Positions 43,290-51,932 of a stretch of 64,000 bases of DNA are shown here, one piece after another. A program made the position numbers and the translations under genes. The DNA comes from Bacteroidota bacterium. Its GTDB lineage: Bacteria > Bacteroidota > Rhodothermia > Rhodothermales > UBA10348. Within the stretch, counting starts at the first letter, position 1; each line of letters opens with the position of its first letter. The notes under the pieces were generated by a model. It worked only from the letters and a program-made list of their open reading frames with translations. It made no database searches and was not told the DNA's origin. The stretch spans positions 43,376 through 107,375 of the forward strand of contig JAJCYP010000104.1 of assembly GCA_029262855.1 (NCBI GenBank). Direction: 5' to 3'.

Positions 43290-44555
43290 TTGCGCCGCTG
43301 GTACCAGACGCTGGACTACGTCACGATTCTGCTGTGGCTGACGCTTGTCGCGTTCGGTCTGGTGGCCATCTACTCCACTACCCACAGTCCCGCTGCTGAA
43401 TTCCTGCCGCTTTCCGTACGCCAGAATTACTACCGCCAGTTCATGTGGGTGGGGATATCGACGTTCGGAATCCTGATTGCCCTGCTCCTGCCCGTCCGAT
43501 TCTATCAGAAGACGGCGTATCTGGCCTATGCCGCCTCGATCCTGTTCCTGCTGGCCGCACTGGTCTTTGGGCGGGAAATAAATGGCGCCAAGTCCTGGAT
43601 CACCTTCGGCCCGATGTCCCTGCAGGTCTCAGAGCTCGCGAAGGTGGGCACCATCCTGGGCGTATCACAGCTGGTGGCCAGCCGGCGGGGGACACAGAGC
43701 GATCTGAGATTTGCCGTGACCATGATTGCCATGGTGATGTTGCCCGCCATGCTGGTGGTTTTGCAGAATGACGCCGGGACCGCACTGGTGTTTGTCGGCC
43801 TGATCCCGGTTCTGCTGTTCTGGTCCGGGGTGCCCTACCTCGTCCTGCTCCTCCTCCTTGCTCCTGCCGTGGCCGGCTATCTGAGCGTCGTTTCAGTGCC
43901 GTGGGCAATCGCCTTCTCGATTGCCTTTGGTCTGCTGATCTGGTGGCAGACCCAGGATCGGAAACTCGGATTGATTGGAGTAGCAGTCTCCGGCGGGACC
44001 GTGGCGGCGGTCGCCCTGGCCTTGCTGAAGGTCCTGCAACCGCATCAGGTTGCACGCATCATGTCGTTTACCGACCCCTCAGCCCAAGAATATCGGTATG
44101 GAGTCGGCTTTCACCTGGTGCAGTCGCTTGCCGCCATCGGGTCGGGCGGCCTTACCGGAAAAGGGTTCATGCAGGGCACGCAGACCCAGGGGAGATACGT
44201 ACCGGAGCAGTCCACCGATTTTGTCTTCTCGGTCATCGGAGAAGAGTTCGGGTTCATCGGCTCCGCGCTCGTGCTGATCGTGTTCGCGGTTCTCCTGACT
44301 CGGCTCATCCGGATGGGACGCCAGATGAAGCACCCATTCGGGATGATGGTCGCCGCCGGTGCCGCTGGGGTCTACCTGATCCACATCGTGGTAAACGTAG
44401 GGATGGCCACCGCCGTACTTCCCGTGATCGGAATACCACTTCCCTTTATCTCCTATGGCGGTTCAGCGCTCCTGGCTCACACGGGGATTTTGGCCGTCGC
44501 GCTTGCGCTGCACATGCGGCGCGACGATCTGTCCATCTACGGATTCTACACTTAG
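43290..44555 (+). CDS. rodA: RodA, SEDS-family peptidoglycan polymerase
   Basis: A 421-residue inner-membrane glycosyltransferase with about ten transmembrane helices, which polymerises lipid II together with PBP2. SEDS motifs seen: INGAKSWITFGPMSLQVSE, VLQNDAGTALVF, GKGFMQGTQTQGRYVPEQST with the conserved acidic DFVFSVIGEEFGFIG, and the C-terminal GIPLPFISYGGSALL. The start is TTG at 43290, three bases after the mrdA stop. The last four bases overlap the convergent gene at 44552. It is typical of the rod-shape operon. Confidence 0.94.
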   Translation: MRRWYQTLDYVTILLWLTLVAFGLVAIYSTTHSPAAEFLPLSVRQNYYRQFMWVGISTFGILIALLLPVRFYQKTAYLAYAASILFLLAALVFGREINGAKSWITFGPMSLQVSELAKVGTILGVSQLVASRRGTQSDLRFAVTMIAMVMLPAMLVVLQNDAGTALVFVGLIPVLLFWSGVPYLVLLLLLAPAVAGYLSVVSVPWAIAFSIAFGLLIWWQTQDRKLGLIGVAVSGGTVAAVALALLKVLQPHQVARIMSFTDPSAQEYRYGVGFHLVQSLAAIGSGGLTGKGFMQGTQTQGRYVPEQSTDFVFSVIGEEFGFIGSALVLIVFAVLLTRLIRMGRQMKHPFGMMVAAGAAGVYLIHIVVNVGMATAVLPVIGIPLPFISYGGSALLAHTGILAVALALHMRRDDLSIYGFYT

Positions 44556-45472
44556 ATCTCCAGCGCCCAGATCTCCAGCGCCTCGGCCAGGCCGCGGTAG
44601 GCCTCGATCAGGCGGGCCCTCAGTGGACGCGCCCTTTTGTAGAATCCCGATTGCAGGGATCGATACTGGGCGCGACCGTCGTCCGTTTCGATTCGAATCG
44701 GGGGATAGCCCAGGTCCGCGAGGTCGTACGGGCTGGCCCGCATGTCCACCGCACGAATATCCAGAGCGAGGAAAAATGCCTCCCGGATGAGGTCGCTTCC
44801 GATCCAGGGGTACCGCTTCATGGCCCAGCGGTACACATCCATGTTCACATGGAGGCACCCCGGCTGCTCAAAGTCCGGGGCCGTCTGGGCATCGGGCGAG
44901 ACGCGGTTCAGCGGACGTGCGTCCGGCGCAAAGAATCGGAAGGCATCGTAGTGTGTGCAGACAATAGGCCCTGCTTCCACCACGGCAGAAATCTCCTGGG
45001 GAGTCAGTCTGAGGGGTGTGCCGGCGTGCCGAACGGCGGACTGGCGATACACCATGGCCCACTCGTGCAGGCCGTGGCATCCGAACATGGGTGTGCGGGC
45101 CTGGGTGCGCTCCAGAAGCGACAGGATCCACCGCGTCGAGGCCTGGAGGCGGGGGCTCATTCTTTCGAGGGAGACCCAGGCGTCGAGCTCGTCCGTTGCG
45201 AAATGCGGTGTGTCCGCGAATGCCGCTGCCCCGCCTGCGAGACGCGGGCCAAGGCCCGGTGACCAGCGCATCAAGGCGGCTGGCCTGAACCGGTAGTATT
45301 CGAACAGGAAATCGATGACCGGGTGCTTCTTGCCCGAGCTTCTTCGGTCAAGGTGGGCGCTGACAACCGGGCCGAGCGCGGACAAATGTGCGTCTCTGCG
45401 TTCCTGCCACCGAGATTCCGGCAGTGTTTGGGTGTCGATATGTGGCCCGGCCAGGTTGATTGGAGTGTCCAT
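44552..45472 (-). CDS. Conserved protein of a family often labelled 3-methyladenine DNA glycosylase
   Basis: About 306 residues from ATG 45472 (MDTPINLAGPHIDTQ); an upstream in-frame ATG at 45505 would add eleven residues. Motifs KKHPVIDFLFEYYRFRP, FGCHGLHEWAMVYR, HYDAFRFFAPDARPLN, EQPGCLHVNMDVYRWAMK and DMRASPYDLADLGYPPI match a family found widely in Actinobacteria. Public labels call it 3-methyladenine DNA glycosylase without a recognisable glycosylase fold or catalytic motif. The many His and Cys hint at metal binding (inference). It converges with rodA. Function unknown. Confidence 0.82.
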   Translation of the reverse strand: MDTPINLAGPHIDTQTLPESRWQERRDAHLSALGPVVSAHLDRRSSGKKHPVIDFLFEYYRFRPAALMRWSPGLGPRLAGGAAAFADTPHFATDELDAWVSLERMSPRLQASTRWILSLLERTQARTPMFGCHGLHEWAMVYRQSAVRHAGTPLRLTPQEISAVVEAGPIVCTHYDAFRFFAPDARPLNRVSPDAQTAPDFEQPGCLHVNMDVYRWAMKRYPWIGSDLIREAFFLALDIRAVDMRASPYDLADLGYPPIRIETDDGRAQYRSLQSGFYKRARPLRARLIEAYRGLAEALEIWALEI

Positions 45473-45540
45473 CCTCCTTAATGTGAAGCGTCCCATCCGG
45501 GGCACTTCGAGACCATCAGATTGCTTGACAGGGAAGAAAC

Positions 45541-45753
45541 GTGGGAAAATTAATCAGAGCCCTGATGATTTCGACAGCGGCAACAATCGGCGCTGCCATC
45601 ATCCTTCATCGGTTGGACCAGCGCGCTCCCGGCGCGTCCGACGAAGCCGCTGGCTCGACTGGTGCTGAGCGAACCGGGGCTGAGATCGACGCCGACCGGA
45701 TTGATCCTGCTCAACGAAAAGCCATGCTCGCCGAATTGGAGGCGCAGCTGTGA
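45541..45753 (+). CDS. Small single-pass membrane protein
   Basis: A 70-residue protein with GTG start. One N-terminal transmembrane helix (LIRALMISTAATIGAAIILH) and an acidic, polar tail ending QRKAMLAELEAQL, which is probably helical. Its stop overlaps the start of the DJ-1-like lipoprotein gene (GTGA), which argues strongly that it is translated. No homologue is recognised. It may anchor or regulate the products of the following genes, but nothing in the sequence proves it. Confidence 0.68.
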   Translation: MGKLIRALMISTAATIGAAIILHRLDQRAPGASDEAAGSTGAERTGAEIDADRIDPAQRKAMLAELEAQL

Positions 45754-46538
45754 TCGGCCTCAGACGCGCCTTCATCACCGCCGGTTTCCTGACGCTGGCC
45801 GCGGGCCTTTCTGGATGCCAGCCGCAGGCGATTGGGGATCAGGCCCGTGGATCGGACGCACCGGTTCGTCCCTCGACTCCCGAACGGCCGGCGGGCGCCC
45901 GCGTCCGAACGGCTGGATTCCTGATCACGCCACAGGTCTTCAACTCGGAGTTGATGGCGCCCTACGACGTATTTCAGCACTCCATCTTCAGGGACAGATC
46001 AGACTATATCGAGACGTTCATTGTGTCCGAGGACGGTCTGCCTGTAGAAACGTTTGAGGGGATCCTGGTGACCCCGCACTACAGCTTTGAGACGGCTCCG
46101 GACATCGACATTCTGGTCATCCCGAGTACCGGAGGGAGCATGACCGTCGACCTCGAGAATGAGGCCCTCATGGCGTGGCTCTCAGGAGCCGTGCGAGATG
46201 CCGAGTGGATCGTGACCGTCTGCGACGGAGCCTTTCCCCTGGCCGCTACAGGCGTGCTGGACGGACGGACAGCGACGACCTTCCCGGGCGACCGGGAAGC
46301 CTTCCAGACCCGCTTTCCGGAGATCGATGTGCGATTCGACAAGCGCATCGTTGTGGACGGCAAATACATCACCAGCGTCGGCGGAGCCATGAGTTACGAA
46401 CCGGCGTTCTATCTGGTGGAGCGTATGTACGGAAAGGAGCACGCCGACCTGACGGCCGAGGGTCTGGTCTGGCCCTGGGACAGGTCGGCCGTCCCCATGC
46501 TCGAGGTTGCCTCCCCTCAAACCGACGAAGCCGACTGA
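45750..46538 (+). CDS. DJ-1/PfpI-family lipoprotein
   Basis: A 262-residue protein with a lipoprotein signal (lipobox GLSGC, Cys 23) followed by a linker and a DJ-1/PfpI class I amidotransferase-like domain from about residue 53. The strand IDILVIPSTGG and the nucleophile elbow VTVCDGAFPLAATGVLDGRTATT place the reactive cysteine at 158. Relatives include AraC-type GATase1 modules and deglycase or protease-like proteins, mostly cytoplasmic. An exported lipid-anchored form is unusual. It overlaps its neighbours on both sides (GTGA upstream, TGATG downstream). The activity is unknown. Confidence 0.86.
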   Translation: MIGLRRAFITAGFLTLAAGLSGCQPQAIGDQARGSDAPVRPSTPERPAGARVRTAGFLITPQVFNSELMAPYDVFQHSIFRDRSDYIETFIVSEDGLPVETFEGILVTPHYSFETAPDIDILVIPSTGGSMTVDLENEALMAWLSGAVRDAEWIVTVCDGAFPLAATGVLDGRTATTFPGDREAFQTRFPEIDVRFDKRIVVDGKYITSVGGAMSYEPAFYLVERMYGKEHADLTAEGLVWPWDRSAVPMLEVASPQTDEAD

Positions 46539-46705
46539 TGGAATGCCCCTCCTGCGCCCTTGAGGCCCCGGACGACGCCGAGACCTGCCCATATTGTAAC
46601 TACGAGTTTCCCAGGCAGAAGCGCTCCGTGATGGCCATGGCCATCGTCATGGCCCTGCTCCTGGCCTGGCCGGTCTTCAAGCTCATTGAACTTCTCACGG
46701 GCTGA
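46538..46705 (+). CDS. Zinc-ribbon membrane micro-protein
   Basis: A 55-residue protein. N-terminal zinc ribbon with CPSC (Cys3, Cys6) and CPYC (Cys17, Cys20), then a basic segment RQKRS and one C-terminal transmembrane helix (VMAMAIVMALLLAWPVFKLI). Its start overlaps the previous stop (TGATG), and the next gene starts one base after its stop, so it is embedded in a tightly coupled operon. With the zinc ribbon in the cytoplasm, it could recruit a partner to the membrane (inference). No known family name. Confidence 0.75.
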   Translation: MECPSCALEAPDDAETCPYCNYEFPRQKRSVMAMAIVMALLLAWPVFKLIELLTG

Positions 46706-46706
46706 A

Positions 46707-47831
46707 ATGAGCCTGAAGAATCCGCTTTCCCGTCTGGGGTCCCTCACGCTCGCTGAGTTCATGGAGACGTGCTGGCAACGAAAGCCGGCGCTCATGCGGG
46801 GAGTGCTCCCGCCCGATTTCTGTCCGCTGACCTTGGGGAGTCTGAAGACGCTCGCCTGCTCCGATGAGGCCGATTCGCGGCTCATCATCTCCGAGGAGTG
46901 GCCGCCCGAGATTTATCACGGGCCGTTCGAGCCGGACGAGCTCGACGATGTACCCGAGACCGAATGGACGCTGTTGGTCCAGGAAGTGGACCGACTGCAC
47001 CCGGAGGCCGCTCGGATTCTGGACTGCTTTCGATTCATTCCAAACTGGCGGGTCGACGACCTGATGGTCAGTTTCGCGGCCCCCGGCGGAGGGGTGGGCG
47101 CCCACACCGACCAGTATGACGTATTCCTGATCCAGGGGTTGGGCACTCGTAGATGGGAAATTGACCCGCGACCCAACCCGACTCCGTCGTGGCACCCGGA
47201 CTCCGACGTTGCGATTCTCGCCGATTTCGAGGCCAAGGAGAGCTGGGATCTGTCGCCGGGGGATGTCCTGTATCTGCCCCCTCACGTGGCCCACAATGGC
47301 ATTGCCCTGACCAACTGTATGACGCTGTCGGTGGGATTCAGGGCGCCCGCGGCCGCCGAACTGCTGGAGAACGTCCTGGGATATCTGGCCGGCGAGGCGA
47401 CGACACGATTCATCGAGACGGATCCGAGGGCCACCGAGGCGCCTGGCGCCATCGAGCCGGAGACGCTCGCGGGCCTGCGCAGCGAGATCCGGGACCTTCT
47501 GAGGGACGACGCAGCATTGGATGAATGGCTGGGCAGGTCGCTCACGGAGCCCGTCCGCGGCCGCATGGGCGACCCTGCCGGGGCGAGCAAGGAACTCCCC
47601 GCGCGAGGCCGCATCCGGCCTGCTTCGGCCTCTCAGGCTGCCCACATGGTGACGGCCGACGGTGTGACGCTCTTCGTCTCCGGGCAGGCGTACCACTTGC
47701 CGCCCTCCGACCGCGAGGCGGTCGCGGCCCTGACCGGGACGTCCGGCCTCGACGCAGAAGCCCCGCTGAGCCCCTCGCTCCGCGAGGTGCTCACGGCGCT
47801 TCTCGCCGAGGGCATCGTGCGCGCGGCCTGA
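46707..47831 (+). CDS. Ribosomal oxygenase RoxA-like (JmjC/cupin 2-oxoglutarate dioxygenase)
   Basis: A 374-residue Fe(II)/2-oxoglutarate dioxygenase resembling RoxA (YcfD), which hydroxylates an arginine of ribosomal protein L16. The N-terminus LTLAEFMETCWQRKPALMRG is typical. The iron ligands are His133 and Asp135 in GAHTDQYDVFLIQ, and the distal His196 in PPHVAHNGIAL. A C-terminal winged-helix-like dimer region follows. Start MSLKNPLS at 46707, one base after the zinc-ribbon gene. It is the last gene of the operon and is followed by a strong terminator. The L16 target is inferred from family. Confidence 0.9.
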   Translation: MSLKNPLSRLGSLTLAEFMETCWQRKPALMRGVLPPDFCPLTLGSLKTLACSDEADSRLIISEEWPPEIYHGPFEPDELDDVPETEWTLLVQEVDRLHPEAARILDCFRFIPNWRVDDLMVSFAAPGGGVGAHTDQYDVFLIQGLGTRRWEIDPRPNPTPSWHPDSDVAILADFEAKESWDLSPGDVLYLPPHVAHNGIALTNCMTLSVGFRAPAAAELLENVLGYLAGEATTRFIETDPRATEAPGAIEPETLAGLRSEIRDLLRDDAALDEWLGRSLTEPVRGRMGDPAGASKELPARGRIRPASASQAAHMVTADGVTLFVSGQAYHLPPSDREAVAALTGTSGLDAEAPLSPSLREVLTALLAEGIVRAA

Positions 47832-47851
47832 GGCTCGAGCAGCGAAACCTC

Positions 47852-47904
47852 GGGAAACAAGAAAGGGCGGGCCTGCTGATGCAGGCCCGCCCTTCTCGTT
47901 TCCC
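47852..47904. terminator. Strong bidirectional terminator
   Basis: AAGGGCGGGCCTGC (47863-47876) and GCAGGCCCGCCCTT (47881-47894) form a perfect 14-base stem with loop TGAT. An outer stem GGGAAAC/GTTTCCC extends it. It separates the convergent roxA-like and OmpA-like genes. Confidence 0.88.
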
Positions 47905-47919
47905 CTAAGGGAAGAGTCC

Positions 47920-49482
47920 TTACATCCGGACGGGGATCGTGTCTACGCGGCGGAAGCCTTCGAGACCCTCCTTCTTGGAGGTGACACCCTGGGCGCGGCC
48001 CATTCCGGCGGTGACCAAGCGGCTCGCAGCGACGCCGTTGTCGACGTAGAAGTGCTCGACTGCTCGGGCACGGTCTTCAGAAAGCTGCTGCGGCCGACGC
48101 TCGCCCGGTGCGGCCCATCCTTCAAGGCGGGCATTGAGGTTCGGGCACTCAAGCAGAATCTCCAGATTGTCCTGCAGCGCAGCGCGTCCAGCCTGGGTGA
48201 GGGTCGACGAGTTGCGGGCGAAGAACACGCTGTTCATCTCCTCAATCTCGCGGCAGATGGCAGCCTCGAAGGGCACCACGACGATGGTCATCGTGCGGCT
48301 CACCGTTCCACCGCAGTTCGTCACTTCGAGCGTCACCGTGTAGGTGCCGGCCTCGGTGAACGTATGAGACGGGTTAGCGCTCGTGGAGGTACCGCCCTCA
48401 CCAAAGTTCCACCTGTAGCTCACCGGCTGGGTACCGCTGGTGTTCGCCGAGAAGGAAACATTCGAGCGGGTATCCGGAGCCATGTTGGAGGCGGTCATCG
48501 AGGTGATGACTGCAGCCTCACACGGATCTTCCACCGTCACGACGCACGTACGCGAGTCCGTTCCACGACCGTTTCCGTTGGCCACGGCGAAGCTCACGTT
48601 GTACGTGCCTTCCTGGTTGAAGGAGTGGGTAGCGGTCAGGCCGTTGGCAATCGTGCCGTCACCAAAGTCCCAGGAACTCTCGACCAGTGGCGTGGCGTCC
48701 GTGTTCACCGATCCGGTGAACGTGACCGGCGCGCCGGTGTCGATAACGTCAACCGGGCAGATCACGTCGGTGATCATGACGGGGATGAACTTCTTGAAAT
48801 CGTAAGAAAGAGCAAACGTATTCCAGCCAAGCCAATCCGTAATCCCCTCGTCCCCGGCTCCGTCGCTGGCCTTGTCAGGCCAGACAAAACTTCCGCCGGT
48901 CTCGAAGGCGAGCGACATGTTGTCACTCAGGCGATAGTCCAGTCCGAGACCGCCGAGAACGCCAAATCCGGTTGCACTCTCCTCTGCAAGGAAGTACGGA
49001 GGAGACGATGGAACGTCACCTCCATTCCGGGCACCAGGGCGCTGGTTGGTATCGGTGAACTGAAGCGCCAGGCCAAGCTGGGCAAAGGGCCGCCAGCGGC
49101 CGCTGCCAAAGTTCCTCCGAGACACCAGTTGGAGCGCAAGCGCGTCGCCTTGCTCATAGTCCGCGGAAGCCAGGTCTTGGCGGAAGTCGTTGATGTTCCC
49201 GAAGACGCTGTGAGCGACTCCGAGACCAACCGAGTAGCGCTCGGAAAAGCGGTAGCCGATTTCAAGGCCGAGGTTTGATGGCAGGAAAGCGACGTTCTCA
49301 AAGAGATCGCCCTTCTCGAGGGCAAACTTGTTGTCGTTCGTCCCCTGGTAGTAGGACAGTCCAGCTCGTGCGCGTAGATACCATGTATCTTCGTTGCGCT
49401 CTTGAGCCTGCACCGGCTGGCTAAGCAGCACGGGCGCGAGCATTAGCGCAGCAATCAGGAATACCGGTAGCCGGTTCTTCAT
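47920..49482 (-). CDS. Outer-membrane barrel protein with two PKD domains and OmpA-like tail
   Basis: A 520-residue exported protein; signal peptide MKNRLPVFLIAALMLAPVLL, cleaved near VQAQ. Residues about 30-240 form an eight-stranded OmpA-type barrel (YLRARAGLSYYQG to ALSYDFKKF). Two PKD domains follow (SSWDFGDGTIANG and YRWNFGEGGTSTS). The C-terminal OmpA-like domain (SVFFARNSSTLTQAG, LSEDRARAVEHFYVDNGV) lacks the usual Asp and Asn that bind peptidoglycan: the HTD region reads GWAAPGERRPQQLS. A perfect Shine-Dalgarno lies eight bases before the start. Probably an abundant structural envelope protein. Confidence 0.9.
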   Translation of the reverse strand: MKNRLPVFLIAALMLAPVLLSQPVQAQERNEDTWYLRARAGLSYYQGTNDNKFALEKGDLFENVAFLPSNLGLEIGYRFSERYSVGLGVAHSVFGNINDFRQDLASADYEQGDALALQLVSRRNFGSGRWRPFAQLGLALQFTDTNQRPGARNGGDVPSSPPYFLAEESATGFGVLGGLGLDYRLSDNMSLAFETGGSFVWPDKASDGAGDEGITDWLGWNTFALSYDFKKFIPVMITDVICPVDVIDTGAPVTFTGSVNTDATPLVESSWDFGDGTIANGLTATHSFNQEGTYNVSFAVANGNGRGTDSRTCVVTVEDPCEAAVITSMTASNMAPDTRSNVSFSANTSGTQPVSYRWNFGEGGTSTSANPSHTFTEAGTYTVTLEVTNCGGTVSRTMTIVVVPFEAAICREIEEMNSVFFARNSSTLTQAGRAALQDNLEILLECPNLNARLEGWAAPGERRPQQLSEDRARAVEHFYVDNGVAASRLVTAGMGRAQGVTSKKEGLEGFRRVDTIPVRM

Positions 49483-49490
49483 TTCAGAGT

Positions 49491-49498
49491 CCTCCTTA
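49491..49498 (-). promoter_or_regulatory. Consensus ribosome-binding site of the OmpA-like gene
   Basis: TAAGGAGG, read on the minus strand, eight bases before the ATG at 49482. Most genes here lack such a site, so it marks a strongly translated gene and fixes this start. Confidence 0.85.
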
Positions 49499-49552
49499 AG
49501 AGTCAGGGTGGGTTAGGTTCACAAAATACTACGCAGAACGAGAAAAACAGCG

Positions 49553-50845
49553 TTACGCTGCCGAAACCGCTCCGCGTTCGTGTAACGGGGTGTAGGAACG
49601 CACATTTTCGCCCACGTAGACCTGTCTGGGCCTGTAGATGCGCGTGGTTGGATCATTTTTCATCTCAAGCCACTGCGCAATCCAGCCCGGCAGACGGCCG
49701 AGGGCGAACATAACAGTAAACATATTTGTCGGAATACCCATCGCACGATAAAGGATTCCACTGTAGAAATCCACGTTTGGGTAGAGGCGACGGGCCGCGA
49801 AGTACTCGTCCTCCAGGGCGACTCGTTCGAGTTTTTTGGCGATATCGAGCAGGGGATCGTCTATGCCGAGGTCCTCAAGCACCGCATCGGCGGATGACTT
49901 GATGACACGGGCTCTCGGGTCAAAGTTCTTGTAAACGCGGTGGCCAAAGCCCATCAGACGGAAGTCAGATGACTTGTCCTTGGCCATCTCCACGTACTTG
50001 TCGACGTTGCCGCCATCCTCGGCGATCATGCTCAGCATCTTGATCACCGCCGAGTTGGCGCCGCCGTGAAGCGGGCCGGACAGGGCGGAGATACCGGCCG
50101 AGATGGAGCCGAACAGGTTGGCGCCGCTCGAACCGACCATGCGGACCGTCGAGGTTGAGCAGTTCTGCTCATGGTCGGCGTGCAGAATCATGAGGCGATT
50201 CAGCGTGCTCGCGACGAGCGGATTCACCTCGTAGTCCTCCGACGGCACGGCGAACATCATGTGCAGGAAATCGGACGAGTAGTCCAGATCGTTCCTGGGG
50301 TAGATGTACGGCTGACCGATCGACTTCTTGAAGGCGAACGCCGCGATCGTCTTGATCTTGGCGATGAGGCGAATCACGTTGAGCTCGAGCTCATCCTCGT
50401 TGTGCGACTCGTCATAGAACGCGGAGAGCGAGGCCACAATGGTGGACAGGACGCTCATCGGGGGCGCATTCGCCGGATACCCCTCGAAGAATTTCTTCAT
50501 GTCCTCGTGGAGCAGACTGTGATGGGTCAGGCGCTCCTCAAACGTCGACAGCTCGTCCGGCGTAGGAAGATCCCCGTAGATCAGCAGGTAGGCCACCTCG
50601 GTGAAGGTGGAGTTCTCTGTGAGCTCCTCAATGGAATAGCCCCGGTGCCGCAGAATGCCCTTCTCTCCGTCGATAAAGGTGATGGAGCTTTCGCAGGAGC
50701 CGGTGTTGCCGTATCCAGAATCCAGCGTGATGATGCCGGTCTCGCCACGCAGTTTGCGTATGTCGAAGGCCCGCTCGCCCTCAGAACCCACCACCACGGA
50801 CAGGTCGAGATGCTGGGAATCAAATGACAGGGTTGCTTTTTCCAT
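49553..50845 (-). CDS. gltA: Citrate synthase
   Basis: A 430-residue hexameric-type (type II) citrate synthase, condensing acetyl-CoA and oxaloacetate to start the TCA cycle. Start MEKATLSFDSQ at 50845; the frame open to 51094 adds a non-conserved tail. Active-site residues are seen in ILHADHEQNCSTSTVRMVGSS, the catalytic His in LMGFGHRVYKNFDPRA and the catalytic Asp in LYPNVDFYSGILYRAMG. The N-terminal zinc-type or beta region GYGNTGSCESSITFIDG is normal. It is monocistronic, transcribed away from the Kv channel gene. Confidence 0.96.
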   Translation of the reverse strand: MEKATLSFDSQHLDLSVVVGSEGERAFDIRKLRGETGIITLDSGYGNTGSCESSITFIDGEKGILRHRGYSIEELTENSTFTEVAYLLIYGDLPTPDELSTFEERLTHHSLLHEDMKKFFEGYPANAPPMSVLSTIVASLSAFYDESHNEDELELNVIRLIAKIKTIAAFAFKKSIGQPYIYPRNDLDYSSDFLHMMFAVPSEDYEVNPLVASTLNRLMILHADHEQNCSTSTVRMVGSSGANLFGSISAGISALSGPLHGGANSAVIKMLSMIAEDGGNVDKYVEMAKDKSSDFRLMGFGHRVYKNFDPRARVIKSSADAVLEDLGIDDPLLDIAKKLERVALEDEYFAARRLYPNVDFYSGILYRAMGIPTNMFTVMFALGRLPGWIAQWLEMKNDPTTRIYRPRQVYVGENVRSYTPLHERGAVSAA

Positions 50846-50883
50846 GATGCGGGGGGACTTCGTCCGAACGAAATATGCAGAAT

Positions 50884-50899
50884 TGGCGGTCTTCCGCCA
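50884..50899. repeat. Small inverted repeat in the gltA leader
   Basis: TGGCGG-TCTT-CCGCCA, six-base arms, 39 bases before the gltA start in the 226-base spacer to the channel gene. It may be a hairpin or a binding site. The rest of the spacer shows nothing clear. Confidence 0.4.
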
Positions 50900-51071
50900 G
50901 TAGGATCGAACCGCGTTCAACGGACAGTGTTTTCCTACAGAGCCGTATACCGAGAAAATTCGACGTCGAGCGGTGCCGATCCTCATGAGACTACACGCAA
51001 GGCGCCTCCTGTACCTGTCCGGTTCGTAGACTCCGATCTCAAACCCGCGAAAAATTCGGCGAATCTGAGAG

Positions 51072-51932
51072 TTGAGCCCATCCCACGACCCCATCGAGAA
51101 CCCGCAGCCGAAGACCCGGCAGAGTCTCCGGCAACAGGTTCATCAGGTGGTTTTCGGAACCGATACGCAGGCCGGGAAGATCTTCGACGTGGTGTTGCTT
51201 GTTGCCATTGTGGCGAGCGTCGCCATCGTAATGCTGGACAGCGTGGCCGCCATAAGGATCCGCTATGCCGAATACCTCTTTGCGCTCGAGTGGGTCTTTA
51301 CGATCCTGTTCACGCTGGAGTATATCGTCCGACTGTGGACGGTCTCGCACCCCATCAACTATGCGAGGAGCTTCTTCGGGCTTGTGGACCTTTTCGCAGT
51401 CCTGCCCACCTACCTGGCACTGGTCTTCCCGGGTACCCAGTACCTGTTGGTCATCCGGCTTCTAAGGCTGCTGCGGATTTTTCGGGTTTTGAAGCTGGTC
51501 TCCTTTATCTCGGAAGCCGAGACCCTGGGCAAGGCGCTGCGTGCCAGTCGCCGGAAGATCACCGTCTTTCTGCTGACTGTGCTGGTCAGCGTGGTGATCC
51601 TCGGGAGCATCATGTACTTCATCGAGGGCGAGAGAAATGGATACACCAGTATTCCACGCTCCATCTACTGGGCCATTGTCACCCTGACGACGGTAGGCTA
51701 CGGTGACATCTCCCCCCAGACTCCCCTGGGTCAGGTGGTTGCGTCGATTGTGATGATTATCGGCTATGGCATCATCGCCGTCCCGACCGGCATCGTAACC
51801 GCAGAACTGGCCAGAGCGGATGCGGCGGCACGAGCCGAGCGCTCATCTCGCAGTTGCACCCACTGTGCGGCAGAGGTCCATCGGGAAGACGCACACTTTT
51901 GCCGGGTCTGCGGAGAGCCCCTCTTCCTGTGA
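51072..51932 (+). CDS. Voltage-gated K+ channel with C-terminal zinc ribbon
   Basis: A 286-residue six-transmembrane Kv-type channel in the inner membrane. The S4 voltage sensor has regularly spaced arginines (RLLRLLRIFRVLKL, 129-142), and the selectivity filter is TVGYGD at 207-212. After S6 comes a short tail with a zinc ribbon: Cys262, Cys265, Cys277 and Cys280 (CTHC...CRVC). The start is TTG at 51072. The stop overlaps the next start (GTGA), so it is coupled to a DNA-repair gene. The cytoplasmic zinc ribbon is an unusual end for a small Kv channel and might sense redox or metal state (inference). Confidence 0.9.
   Translation: MSPSHDPIENPQPKTRQSLRQQVHQVVFGTDTQAGKIFDVVLLVAIVASVAIVMLDSVAAIRIRYAEYLFALEWVFTILFTLEYIVRLWTVSHPINYARSFFGLVDLFAVLPTYLALVFPGTQYLLVIRLLRLLRIFRVLKLVSFISEAETLGKALRASRRKITVFLLTVLVSVVILGSIMYFIEGERNGYTSIPRSIYWAIVTLTTVGYGDISPQTPLGQVVASIVMIIGYGIIAVPTGIVTAELARADAAARAERSSRSCTHCAAEVHREDAHFCRVCGEPLFL

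Noticed and set aside
46175..46537. Plus-strand frame extending upstream of the zinc-ribbon peptide
   Set aside because: It lies over the DJ-1 lipoprotein gene in another frame; the overlap ATG at 46538 gives a compact zinc-ribbon protein.
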